DNA from: Treponema sp.
GTDB taxonomy: Bacteria > Spirochaetota > Spirochaetia > Treponematales > Treponemataceae
Assembly (NCBI GenBank): GCA_017469785.1
Contig: JAFUFU010000024.1
Coordinates: forward strand, 1 to 62,629
DNA: 62,629 bases
Direction of reading: 5' to 3'
Below the pieces are notes generated by a model. The model ran no database searches and was not told where the DNA came from. It saw nothing but the letters and a program-made list of their open reading frames with translations. Below are positions 47,666 to 56,172 of the stretch, in pieces. Within the stretch, counting starts at the first letter, position 1; each line of letters starts with the position of its first letter. Both the position numbers and the translations under genes were made by a program.

Positions 47666-49018
47666 ATGGCAAAAAAAACAAAAATTACGGTCTATAAATG
47701 TACCGAATGCGGGTATTCTCAGCCCCGCTGGCTGGGACGCTGCCCTCAATGCGGTCAATGGAACACTCTTGAAGAAGCACTTCTGGATCCCAATTCTACG
47801 GCAGCGGCATTCGGGAGCGCGGTAACTGAAAAATCAAAGCCTCTCCCGCTTTCCCAGGTTTCTGCCCAAGAAAATTCACGGATTGAAACCGGAATCGCTG
47901 AATTTGACAGGGTACTTGGCGGCGGTGCCATGAAACGAAGCGCAATCCTTATCGGAGGAGAGCCTGGAATCGGAAAGTCAACGCTCATGATTCAGGCCTG
48001 CGCCGCGATTCACAAGAAGTGTGGCGGAAAGATTCTTTACGTTTCTGGCGAGGAAAGCGCAGGACAGATTAAAGGCAGGGCAGACCGCCTGAAACTCGAC
48101 ACTACGGGAATCGAAATTCTCTGTACCATGCGCCTCGAGGATATAAAAGACGCGCTCACCGCCTTGAATCCCCTTTTCGTCATCATAGACTCAATCCAAA
48201 CTGTCTATTCTGTTGAAGCTGGAATCGTACCGGGAACGGTGAATCAGCTCAAATACTGCGCAAATGAATTAATCGGCTGGGTAAAAGAAAGGGACAGCGT
48301 GCTTGTGATGAGCGCCCATGTCACAAAGGAAGGCGCGATTGCAGGTCCAAAAAGCCTTGAGCACATGGTCGACACCGTGGTGTCTTTTGAGCGAAACGAT
48401 GACGAAGTGCGCTTCCTCAGGGCAATCAAAAACCGCTTCGGAAGCGTGGACGAGCTGGGAATTTTTGCCATGACGGAAGACGGACTTGAAGGCGTGGGCG
48501 ACCCCAGCACAATGTTCATCACAAAGAGAAGCAGCTCTATTCCATCGGGAATCGCAAATTCCTGCGTTTTTGAGGGAAGCAGGGCCTTTTTGGTCGAGAT
48601 TCAGGCTTTAACAGTACCGGCGAAAGCAAACGTCAGCAGGGTCTATTCAGAAAAAATCGATTCAAACCGGGTCGCAAGAGTGGCGGCCGTCCTCGAAAAA
48701 AAGACGAAGCTGAAATTCTCTGACCAGGATTTGTATGTGAACGTGGCCGGCGGCGTAAAGCTTACGGAAAGCGCCATTGATGCAGCTCTGGCAGCGGCCC
48801 TATACTCGGCACGAACAGACATTCCGCTCTCGGAAAACAATGTGATTTTGGGAGAACTGAGCCTTGCAGGAGAAATCCGTCCTGTCCCGCGATTAAAGCA
48901 ACGAATCAAAACTGCCCGGGACCTGGGCTTCACCCAGATTGTGGCCCCGGAAAAAGAAGACGCTGCCCAAAAAGTGAGCAGCGTAAACGAACTTGTGAAA
49001 ACAATCTTTGGAAAATAA
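47666..49018 (+). CDS. radA: DNA repair protein RadA
   Basis: Predicted 450 residues: zinc finger C12/C15/C26/C29 (KCTECGYSQPRWLGRCPQCG), RecA-like ATPase with Walker A GGEPGIGKST, the RadA-specific KNRFGSVDELG, and a C-terminal Lon-protease-like domain. It promotes branch migration in recombination. ATG follows TGGAGAATAT. Confidence 0.97.
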   Translation: MAKKTKITVYKCTECGYSQPRWLGRCPQCGQWNTLEEALLDPNSTAAAFGSAVTEKSKPLPLSQVSAQENSRIETGIAEFDRVLGGGAMKRSAILIGGEPGIGKSTLMIQACAAIHKKCGGKILYVSGEESAGQIKGRADRLKLDTTGIEILCTMRLEDIKDALTALNPLFVIIDSIQTVYSVEAGIVPGTVNQLKYCANELIGWVKERDSVLVMSAHVTKEGAIAGPKSLEHMVDTVVSFERNDDEVRFLRAIKNRFGSVDELGIFAMTEDGLEGVGDPSTMFITKRSSSIPSGIANSCVFEGSRAFLVEIQALTVPAKANVSRVYSEKIDSNRVARVAAVLEKKTKLKFSDQDLYVNVAGGVKLTESAIDAALAAALYSARTDIPLSENNVILGELSLAGEIRPVPRLKQRIKTARDLGFTQIVAPEKEDAAQKVSSVNELVKTIFGK

Positions 49019-49046
49019 ATGCCCCGAATGAAGCATTATTTATTGT

Positions 49047-51125
49047 TTACACTTTGAATTGATCAATCTGGCTTCCGATACGGTAAATTGAACCGTTAAT
49101 CGATGTAGTGATATTCAGAAGAGAGTTGTCGGACTCTTCCATCTTTTTGATATTTCCGGACATACTCTCAACCTGATTCTTGACTACATCAGATGACATT
49201 TTAAGGCTGTCAATATTGCTGACAATACCCTGTCGCGATTTATCAACGCCATCAGAAGCCGTACGGACCTGCGCCGTAGCATCGTTCATATAGCTCAAAG
49301 CCTCGCCAATCTGTTTTGAGCCCTGTGACTGCTCTTCCATTGCAAGCTTGATTTCACGTACAAGATTACCCGTACCCTGAATTTTGTCGGCAACGGCTGT
49401 AAATGACCGATCAGAGAGGCTTGAGGCATCGACAACGCCGGAAATCGCACCAAGGATACCTTTAAGCTGAGCTGAAATCTTTTTTGACTCGGCCGCTGAA
49501 GTTTCAGACAGCTTGCGAATTTCATCTGCGACGACAGCAAATCCCTTTCCAGCGTCGCCAGCATGGGCCGCCTCGATTGCCGCATTCATAGCAAGAAGGT
49601 TTGTCTCAGAAGCGATTGACGAGATGACTTTGTTTGCCTCGTTAAGCATTTTTGACTGAGATTCGATTTCCTGAATCTGAATGTTGACTTCATGCTGCTG
49701 TGCGATACCCTTATCAACATCATTCTGGAGATTAGTAAATTCAACAGCCATTTTTTCAACAGAATTTGAAACTGACGTAATATTTCCAATCATCTGAGTA
49801 ACAGCAGTAGAAGCCTGCTCAACACCCTGCTCCTGTTTCTGGAGCAAATCGCGCAAAGTCTCGACAGCCTGAGAAATCGTGTCAGCAGCTCCAACCGAAT
49901 CATCGACCTTGTTATGCTGATTTGAGATTTCCTCGTTTACACCTTTTATGGAGTCGACCATTTTTCCAAGGAAATCAGCGTTATCCTGTACCATTGCACC
50001 AAGCTGCTCGCCGTACAAGTGCAAATCATCTTTTGAATCCTTGAGCTCGGAAACGATTGAATGCAATTTCTCGGTGAAGTCATTGAAACCAGAAGCAAGA
50101 TGACCGATTTCATCTTGAGTTCCGACCTTCAAGCGTCGCGTCAAATCCGCGTCACCGCTTGCAATTTCTTTGATAGCCACGCCTACATTGTTCAGAGGTT
50201 TGATTGCAACATTTACAACAAACATGCCGACGATAAAGGCAATGACTAGAGCTATAAGGGCAATAATCACCATGCTGTAAAACAGCTCGGAAATTCCACT
50301 GTAGAAATCTGAATACGGGGCACGGCAAATTACGACCCAATCAGAATCATATACCGGGTAATATGCAACAGAATATTTCTCTCCAACGAGCTAATCATAG
50401 TAGACATCAGTTCCGACATCCTCGCCATTGCAGATTCTGTCAACGATACTCTTGAAACCATCAGAAATTCCATCATAGACAGACTTTCCTTCGATTACAG
50501 GGTCAACATCATAAGTCGCAACGTATTTTCCGGTTCGGACATTGATAACAAAAGGATGGTCATAAATACCAACCGTTATGTTCTCGACCGTTCGGCACAA
50601 TTCTGTTGAATCCAAAACAGAAACAACCTCTGCAATCTGCTCGCCGTCTTCGTCGTATACAGGAACAGCGTAAAACGTTGAGAGCTGTCCGTTTATCGCT
50701 GACCAGTTAGGATCCATGATGCACTGCTCACCGCCCATTGAAACCTGCAGGTATTCACGCTCATGCAAGTCGGTGTATTTTTCAGTGGTTGTCCATCCGA
50801 CACCGTTCTCATCATAGATTGCCATACCGATGTAGCCGTCAACATCAGTGATACAGCTGTTTATAAGTTTCCATTTTTCATGAAGATCAACATCAGGATC
50901 GCGAATAACGCTCAGTTTGCTCAAAGCCTGAAGCTGTTTGAATTCCCTGTCATTTACATTAAAAACGTCAGAAGCCGTAGCCCGCGCCAAAGACATGTTT
51001 CCAGTATCAACAGCCGTCTTTAATTCGGCAGAAGATTTTCGATAAGAAAAAATTGTAATCCCCGCACTGGCTAAGATAATGACGCTTAAAAAAGCAAGAT
51101 TAATTTTTCCTTTTATACCAAACAC
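49047..51125 (-). pseudogene. Second methyl-accepting chemotaxis protein interrupted by one in-frame TAG
   Basis: Continuous frame of 693 codons from GTG 51125 (after AAGGAG) to 49047, with one TAG at 50391-50393 (codon 245). Before it: a signal anchor and most of a dCache sensor ending GTDVYYD. After it: [20 protein letters not shown] (the sensor's last strands), a second membrane helix, HAMP, and the signalling tip [20 protein letters not shown]. Nothing else is broken. Internal initiation at ATG 50273 would give a membrane-anchored protein lacking the sensor. It is 18 bp behind a PilZ-like gene. Confidence 0.85.
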
Positions 51126-51143
51126 TTTTTTACATCTCCTTTT

Positions 51144-51992
51144 TTATTTTTCAGCGGCCCGGAACGCAACCTGAAGCTTCTCAGAGTTTTCATTCAAGAC
51201 AATCTGATAAATTTTTTGGTTCAAGAATTTTTCTGTTTCAGTATCCAAATCAGGGCTGTCATCCCGTTTGATGAACATAAAAATACAGAGGGTTTTGTCA
51301 TGCATGGTTCGCTTCATGATGAGAACCGCATCGCTCTTGAATGCTGAGCCGTTTACAGAGAGACTCACATCACGGAGCTTTTCAAAAATCTCAAGTTTTT
51401 CGGTATCAGCACGGAGATCACAGCGGAAATAGGAGACATTCACATCAAGAAGATTGGCCGTACAGCGTATGCCTTTGTGCTCAAAGCTTACGGTGCTTGA
51501 AGAATCGCAAGATGCGCGGACAAGATTTCGGCGCCCCTTTGCTCCGGTCTGCTCCAGAACAGAAAGAATGGAGTCAAAATTATTGTGATCACGGGCAGAA
51601 AGCGCAAAACACCCTGCGCCCACATGAATATCATCGAGGTAGAGGCGCTTGATTTCGGCTTCTTCCTGTGGATTTTGCCGGACAAGATAGAAAATTCCGA
51701 TAAGAGCGTCGTTCCCGACGAATTCACGGAGTTCCCGGATGTAGGATTTCCAGTCAATGCCATCAATGGATGAATCAATGTTAAAGTAAAGAATTGACTG
51801 AGGGTAAAGCCGTATGATTTCACGGACTTTCGTCTGCATCGGGCAAACATAATCATCGTTGATGATATACGCCTGATAACCACGAAGCATGAATTCTTCC
51901 AAGTATGACTTGGGAATCAGAGACGTGTCAGGTGCAATGAAAAATGTTTTTCGACCAAAAAGTTCAACTTCAGAGGATTCCATGCTATACAT
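51144..51992 (-). CDS. PilZ-like c-di-GMP-binding protein (tentative)
   Basis: Predicted 282 residues. The first 145 residues alternate strands and helices like a receiver domain without its acidic pocket. From residue 154 the sequence GRRNLVRA gives the RRxxxR motif of PilZ domains, followed 26 residues on by DVNVSYFR, which resembles (D/N)xSxxG with the Gly replaced. PilZ domains bind c-di-GMP. It is 18 bp upstream of the broken MCP gene, so a c-di-GMP input to chemotaxis is possible (inference). The ATG at 51992 sits in the loop of a 9-bp inverted repeat. Confidence 0.65.
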   Translation of the reverse strand: MYSMESSEVELFGRKTFFIAPDTSLIPKSYLEEFMLRGYQAYIINDDYVCPMQTKVREIIRLYPQSILYFNIDSSIDGIDWKSYIRELREFVGNDALIGIFYLVRQNPQEEAEIKRLYLDDIHVGAGCFALSARDHNNFDSILSVLEQTGAKGRRNLVRASCDSSSTVSFEHKGIRCTANLLDVNVSYFRCDLRADTEKLEIFEKLRDVSLSVNGSAFKSDAVLIMKRTMHDKTLCIFMFIKRDDSPDLDTETEKFLNQKIYQIVLNENSEKLQVAFRAAEK

Positions 51993-52009
51993 TTTAACCC
52001 GAATCCTCT
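51972..52009 (-). promoter_or_regulatory. Inverted repeat around the PilZ-like start codon
   Basis: AGAGGATTC (minus strand 52001-52009) pairs with GAATCCTCT (51972-51980), a perfect 9-bp stem whose 20-nt loop holds the start codon and whose first arm contains the AGAGG-like ribosome site. Translation could be structure-controlled. Confidence 0.5.
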
Positions 52010-52067
52010 AGAAATGCGAGTTTTTTAGTGAAAAAATTAAAATAATTTCAATAAGATTTGTATTTTC

Positions 52068-52820
52068 TTATGAATTTGTCAGTTCACGCGCTTTTGCTTC
52101 CACAGCGGCTGCAAGTTTTTTTATATCGTTTTTATTTTCGCTAATCAGGCGGACAAAAACGCTTCCCGCGACGATGGCCTCAACGGACGAGGCGAGGGCC
52201 TTCGCCTGCTCCCCATTTGATATGCCGAATCCGCCGTAGACTTTTGAGCCGCCTTCGCTCACTTTTTTAAGGAAATCGAGGGTATTCTGATCGATTTTTG
52301 TGTCTGTGCCGGTGATTCCCACGCGGAGAGCCGCATAAATGTACGGGAAGCCTGCATGTGCCAGTTTTTTCAGCCGTTCTCCGCTCATCGAGGGGGCAGC
52401 GACCGGAATGTTCACCATGCCGTTTTCAATGCAGGCAGCGGTGAGGCCCTCATCAAAATCAAAGGGAAGATCCGGGATAATCATGCCCTTGACTCCTGTG
52501 GCGGCGGCTTTTTTGCAGAATTCAGGAATGCCCGGCGTGTAGATAAGGCTTCCATAACTCATAATGTAAATCGGAAGCTCTGGAAATTCAGAATGAATCT
52601 GGGCAATGAAGCGAAGACCGTCTGCCGTGCGATAATTCCGACTCAAGACTTCGGTGCATGCCGTCTGGATTGCCGGCCCGTCTGCGCTGGGATCAGAAAA
52701 AGGAAGCTGGATTTCCAGGATATCAGTTCCACCCCGAACAAGGGCTCGGGCTGCTTCCAATGAAAGTTCATCAGTGGGATATCCGGCAACAAGATGGCTC
52801 ATCAATTTAATTTTATTCAT
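52068..52820 (-). CDS. trpA: Tryptophan synthase alpha subunit
   Basis: Predicted 250 residues, TIM barrel. The catalytic Glu and Asp are in DILEIQLPFSDPSADGPAIQ. It splits indole-3-glycerol phosphate and passes indole to TrpB. At 52817-52820 the sequence AATGA would give the classical stop/start overlap with an upstream frame ending NIHDAKVMGDVK; the real trpB now ends 85 bp earlier because of an inserted element. Confidence 0.96.
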   Translation of the reverse strand: MNKIKLMSHLVAGYPTDELSLEAARALVRGGTDILEIQLPFSDPSADGPAIQTACTEVLSRNYRTADGLRFIAQIHSEFPELPIYIMSYGSLIYTPGIPEFCKKAAATGVKGMIIPDLPFDFDEGLTAACIENGMVNIPVAAPSMSGERLKKLAHAGFPYIYAALRVGITGTDTKIDQNTLDFLKKVSEGGSKVYGGFGISNGEQAKALASSVEAIVAGSVFVRLISENKNDIKKLAAAVEAKARELTNS

Positions 52821-52837
52821 TTTACATCTCCCATAAC

Positions 52838-52938
52838 CTTCGCATCATGTATATTCGGAAAGCTCTCGCCTTCCTGACGAGTTTTCTGCGAAAACTCGCC
52901 TCGCTTATTTCTGCATTGACTTCGCATCATGAATATCC
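52838..52938. repeat. Hairpin element between trpB and trpA with duplicated trpB end
   Basis: CTTCGCATCATG-A/T-ATAT occurs at 52838-52856 and 52920-52938 (17 of 19 bases equal, 82 bp apart). Read on the minus strand the copies encode DIHDAKSM (in trpB, followed by QK and stop) and NIHDAKVM (followed by GDVK, then TGA overlapping the trpA ATG). The DNA between them holds CGAGTTTTC/GAAAACTCG, a perfect 9-bp hairpin. Confidence 0.75.
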
Positions 52939-54179
52939 TTTCCTCCTTCAAGGCGTTCGATTTCCGCGTGGAGGAAGTCCAGCCATTCTGCGGGGCGGAA
53001 AACCGGGCTTGTGATGAAGACATCTTTGTCGCCCCGTCCGCTCATGTTGATTATGACTGCCTGATCGCTTGGGATTTCCTTTGCGATTTTCATTGCCGCC
53101 GCTCCCGCGTGGGCACTTTCCAGCGCGAAGAGGATTCCCTCGTTTTTGGCGAAGAAAGAGACGGCTTCAAGGGCATCTTTGTCAAGGATTGAAGTGAATT
53201 CGACCCGGCCGCTCCTGCCCAGGGCTGCCAGCTGGGGGCCGATTCCGCAGTAATCGAGGCCTGCTGAAATTGAGCGGGTGGGAAGAGCCTGTCCGTCCTC
53301 GTCCAGAAGGAAGCGGCTCTTGTAGCCCTGCATGATTCCGTCACGGGCGGCATTTCCCGTCATGCGGCTGGCATTTTCGCCCACATTAGGGCCGATTCCG
53401 CCTGCCTCTGCTCCGATAAGGCGGGGAGATTTTTCGTTGATAAAGGGCTCGAAAAAGCCGATTGAGTTTGAGCCGCCGCCAACACAGGCGACCATGGCTC
53501 CGATTTTGATTCCACGCTCGGCGGCCTGCTTTTTGACTTCACGGCCGATTACGCTCTGGAATTCCCGCACGATGTCAGGGAAAGGAGCCGGGCCCAAGGC
53601 AGAGCCTAAAACATAGTGGGTTGTGTCAGGATTTGCAGCCCAGTCCCGCATGGCTTCGTTTACGGCATCCTTTAATGTGCGGCTTCCGCTTGTGACCGGG
53701 TGAACTTTTGCCCCGTACAATTCCATTGCCGCCACATTTGGCTGCTGACGGCGAACATCAACTTCGCCCATGTAAATCGTGCAGTCAAGGCCCAGTTTTG
53801 CACAGGCGGCGGCAGTTGCAAGGCCGTGCTGACCTGCCCCGGTTTCGGCGATGATTCGCTTTTTTCCCATGCGTTTGGCAAGCAGGCACTGGCCGATGGC
53901 GTTGTTGATTTTGTGGGCGCCTGTGTTTGCAAGCCCCTCAAGCTTGATGTAAATCTGAGCGCCGCCCAAAAGTTTTGTTGCCGTGGGGGCAAAGTAAAGG
54001 GGCGTTTCCCGGCCAATGTAGTCACGGCGAATGATTTCAAGCTCGTCGGTAAAGGCCTTGTCTGCCATTGCCTCTCGGAAAGCTACTTCAAGTTCGTCCA
54101 GCGGGCGGCGAAGCACTTCCGCAACATATTTTCCGCCGAAATTATCAAAAAATCCATTATCTGAATGTGAGCCAGTCAT
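52905..54179 (-). CDS. trpB: Tryptophan synthase beta subunit
   Basis: Predicted 424 residues, TrpB1 type. PLP lysine in GLANTGAHKINNAIGQ; the phosphate-binding loop is CVGGGSNSIGFF. It condenses indole with serine. The last residues, KDIHDAKSMQK, are partly replaced by the inserted element; the core ends about 20 residues earlier, so activity should not suffer. Only trpB and trpA of the pathway are here, suggesting indole salvage or other trp genes elsewhere. Confidence 0.96.
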   Translation of the reverse strand: MTGSHSDNGFFDNFGGKYVAEVLRRPLDELEVAFREAMADKAFTDELEIIRRDYIGRETPLYFAPTATKLLGGAQIYIKLEGLANTGAHKINNAIGQCLLAKRMGKKRIIAETGAGQHGLATAAACAKLGLDCTIYMGEVDVRRQQPNVAAMELYGAKVHPVTSGSRTLKDAVNEAMRDWAANPDTTHYVLGSALGPAPFPDIVREFQSVIGREVKKQAAERGIKIGAMVACVGGGSNSIGFFEPFINEKSPRLIGAEAGGIGPNVGENASRMTGNAARDGIMQGYKSRFLLDEDGQALPTRSISAGLDYCGIGPQLAALGRSGRVEFTSILDKDALEAVSFFAKNEGILFALESAHAGAAAMKIAKEIPSDQAVIINMSGRGDKDVFITSPVFRPAEWLDFLHAEIERLEGGKDIHDAKSMQK

Positions 54180-54208
54180 AAAATCCTCGTGTTACTATTT
54201 ATAGAAAC

Positions 54209-54237
54209 ATTATAGCAATAGGATTATCTTTGGTCAA
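54209..54237 (-). promoter_or_regulatory. trpBA promoter
   Basis: Minus strand TTGACC (54232-54237), 17-bp spacer, TATAAT (54209-54214), about 30 bp before the trpB start. No leader peptide or T-box is possible in so short a leader. Confidence 0.85.
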
Positions 54238-54350
54238 TAAGATTTTGAAGTTTGACATAACTTAAGAATCAGGGGGATTTTTTTCTGTGCCTCCATTACA
54301 TATAAAGTAATCTTCTTATGGTATGCCCCAGCCAATTAATGTAATCAGCT

Positions 54351-55142
54351 TCATGCACCCACCACATAAAGGGGAGTTACGCTCTTATAATGGTGCTCAT
54401 CAAAGTCAAACTCATTTATGTGAACCTGCACGCTGAAAGTTTTTTTCATGTTCTCCTCGTTGATGACTTCGCTTGTCTTTCCGAAAATCGGCGGGGCATT
54501 TTTGTTCAAAATCAAAGCCTTGGTTCCGATTTTCATTGCGTGAGCCGGGAAATGGGTGTTCACAATGGCAGAAATATTCTTTTCCCGGGCAAGTTTTTCT
54601 ATTATATTGAGGATTACAAGCTGATTTTTAAAATCAAGGTTAGACTCAGGCTCGTCTAAGACCAGCATCTGGGGATTTACGGTAAGGGCACGGGCAATCA
54701 AAACCATCTGAAGCTCGCCGCCACTCATCTGGGTGCAGAGTTTATCCTTCAGCCAGCTGATTCCGCAAACTTCCATGGCTTCAAGGGCTTTTTTTTCGTC
54801 ATCTTTTGTGGGCTGGGAGAAAGTTCCCAAGTGTGCGCTGCGCCCCATCGTCACCATATCCAGGGCAGAAAAAGAAAAGGCAGAATTTTTTGCCTGGGGA
54901 ACATAGGCGATTTTTTTCCAGAATTCTTTCTGGGGAATCTGACTGATGTTTTTTCCGTCAATCAAGGTTTCGCCGTGATGCCATTTCTGTAAGCCCATCA
55001 TGCACTTTAAGAGGGTCGTTTTTCCAACGCCGTTTGAGCCCAAAACACACAGAATCTCGCCGTCTGAAAGCTCAAAAGAAATGTTATCTAAAACCCTTCT
55101 CGAATCGTAGGAAAATCCGCCGTTTTTTACCTGAAATATCAT
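54351..55142 (-). CDS. ABC transporter ATPase, FecE/BtuD type
   Basis: Predicted 263 residues: Walker A GSNGVGKTT (35-43), signature MSGGELQMVLIARAL, Walker B LVLDEPESNLD and the H-loop THFPAHAM. It belongs to the iron-chelate/cobalamin importer ATPases. ATG 55142 follows GGAGGAG and overlaps the permease end by 4 bp. It is the last gene of the nitrogenase-like operon. Confidence 0.93.
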   Translation of the reverse strand: MIFQVKNGGFSYDSRRVLDNISFELSDGEILCVLGSNGVGKTTLLKCMMGLQKWHHGETLIDGKNISQIPQKEFWKKIAYVPQAKNSAFSFSALDMVTMGRSAHLGTFSQPTKDDEKKALEAMEVCGISWLKDKLCTQMSGGELQMVLIARALTVNPQMLVLDEPESNLDFKNQLVILNIIEKLAREKNISAIVNTHFPAHAMKIGTKALILNKNAPPIFGKTSEVINEENMKKTFSVQVHINEFDFDEHHYKSVTPLYVVGA

Positions 55143-56155
55143 GCCCAAACTCCTCCTGTTTTTCTAAGCAGGCTGATAAAGACCGGAGCACCGATTATTG
55201 CAGTGAGAATCGAAATCGGGATTTCTGCTGATGAGGCACTCCGGGCAAAGGTGTCGATTATGGCCATAAAAATCGCACCGAAAGAAATGCTTAAAGGAAC
55301 CACCGTCTTGTTGTTGCTTCCCAAAAGCATTCTGGAAATGTGGGGAATTAAGAGTCCCACCCAGCCAATCTGACCGCACATTGAAATCACCGAAGCCGTA
55401 ATCAATGAAGATGCGACGATTATGCAAAGCCGCAGGTACTTGATGTTCATCCCCATTGATTTTGCCTCGTCCTCATTGAGGGAAAGAATGTTAAGCCGCC
55501 ACTTTAAAGCCCAGATTACAGAAAGTCCGATGATGATGAAAGGCACGCCAAACAGCAGACTTTTGTAAGTTACGCTGGACATGCTTCCCATAAGCCAGTA
55601 AGTGATTGAAGGAAGCTCGTCTTCCGGGTCAGCCATGTACTTTACGATGGAGACCAAGGCCTGAAAAAGCGAGGAAATGACCATTCCCGACAAAATAATC
55701 ATAATAATAGAAGATTTTCCCTTAATCCGGCTTATCTGACAGGTTAAAAAACAAGAGATAAGGCCAAAGCAAAGGGCAAGAGCCTGAATTCCAATCAGAT
55801 TCCAGTGAAACATCATGGCTAGCACTGCCCCGAAAGAAGCACCGCTGGCAACTCCCAAAGTGTCAGGAGTGGCAAGAGGATTTGAGAAAAGCCCCTGGAA
55901 AGCCGTTCCTGAGCAGGCAAGCCCCGCCCCCGCAAAAAGGGCAAGGAGAATGCGTGGAAGGCGAACCTTAAAGATGACAGTTTTTGCCATTACATCACCG
56001 CCCTCTCCGACAATCGCATCAGCAAAAGACTGAAGAATCTGGAAAGGTGAGAGTGAGTATCTGCCGATTCCCAGGCAGATAAGGGCTGTAAGGGGAATCA
56101 GCAGAAAAGAAATTAAAATAAAAAGCGAGCGAATGTTTTTATTCTGAATGAACAT
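55139..56155 (-). CDS. ABC transporter permease, FecCD/BtuC family
   Basis: Predicted 338 residues with about ten membrane helices: RLPRILLALFAGAGLACSGTA-type start motif, GLLIPHISRMLLGSNNKTVV near the coupling region, and a STAR-like end IGAPVFISLLRKTGG. The family imports iron-siderophores, haem or corrinoids. It follows the binding-protein gene by 17 bp and overlaps the ATPase gene, so the three form one importer. Confidence 0.95.
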   Translation of the reverse strand: MFIQNKNIRSLFILISFLLIPLTALICLGIGRYSLSPFQILQSFADAIVGEGGDVMAKTVIFKVRLPRILLALFAGAGLACSGTAFQGLFSNPLATPDTLGVASGASFGAVLAMMFHWNLIGIQALALCFGLISCFLTCQISRIKGKSSIIMIILSGMVISSLFQALVSIVKYMADPEDELPSITYWLMGSMSSVTYKSLLFGVPFIIIGLSVIWALKWRLNILSLNEDEAKSMGMNIKYLRLCIIVASSLITASVISMCGQIGWVGLLIPHISRMLLGSNNKTVVPLSISFGAIFMAIIDTFARSASSAEIPISILTAIIGAPVFISLLRKTGGVWA

Positions 56156-56172
56156 TTTTTTTACTTTTTCAA

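Noticed and set aside
10446..51125. Global reassignment of TAG to an amino acid
   Set aside because: TAG ends the RpiB-like, YchJ, bioB and rpsG genes at the expected protein lengths, so it still works as a stop. Only the two MCPs show internal TAG.
52837..53023. A separate short gene ending at 52817 between trpB and trpA
   Set aside because: It is an out-of-frame reading of trpB plus the inserted element; its end is best explained as the former trpB end.
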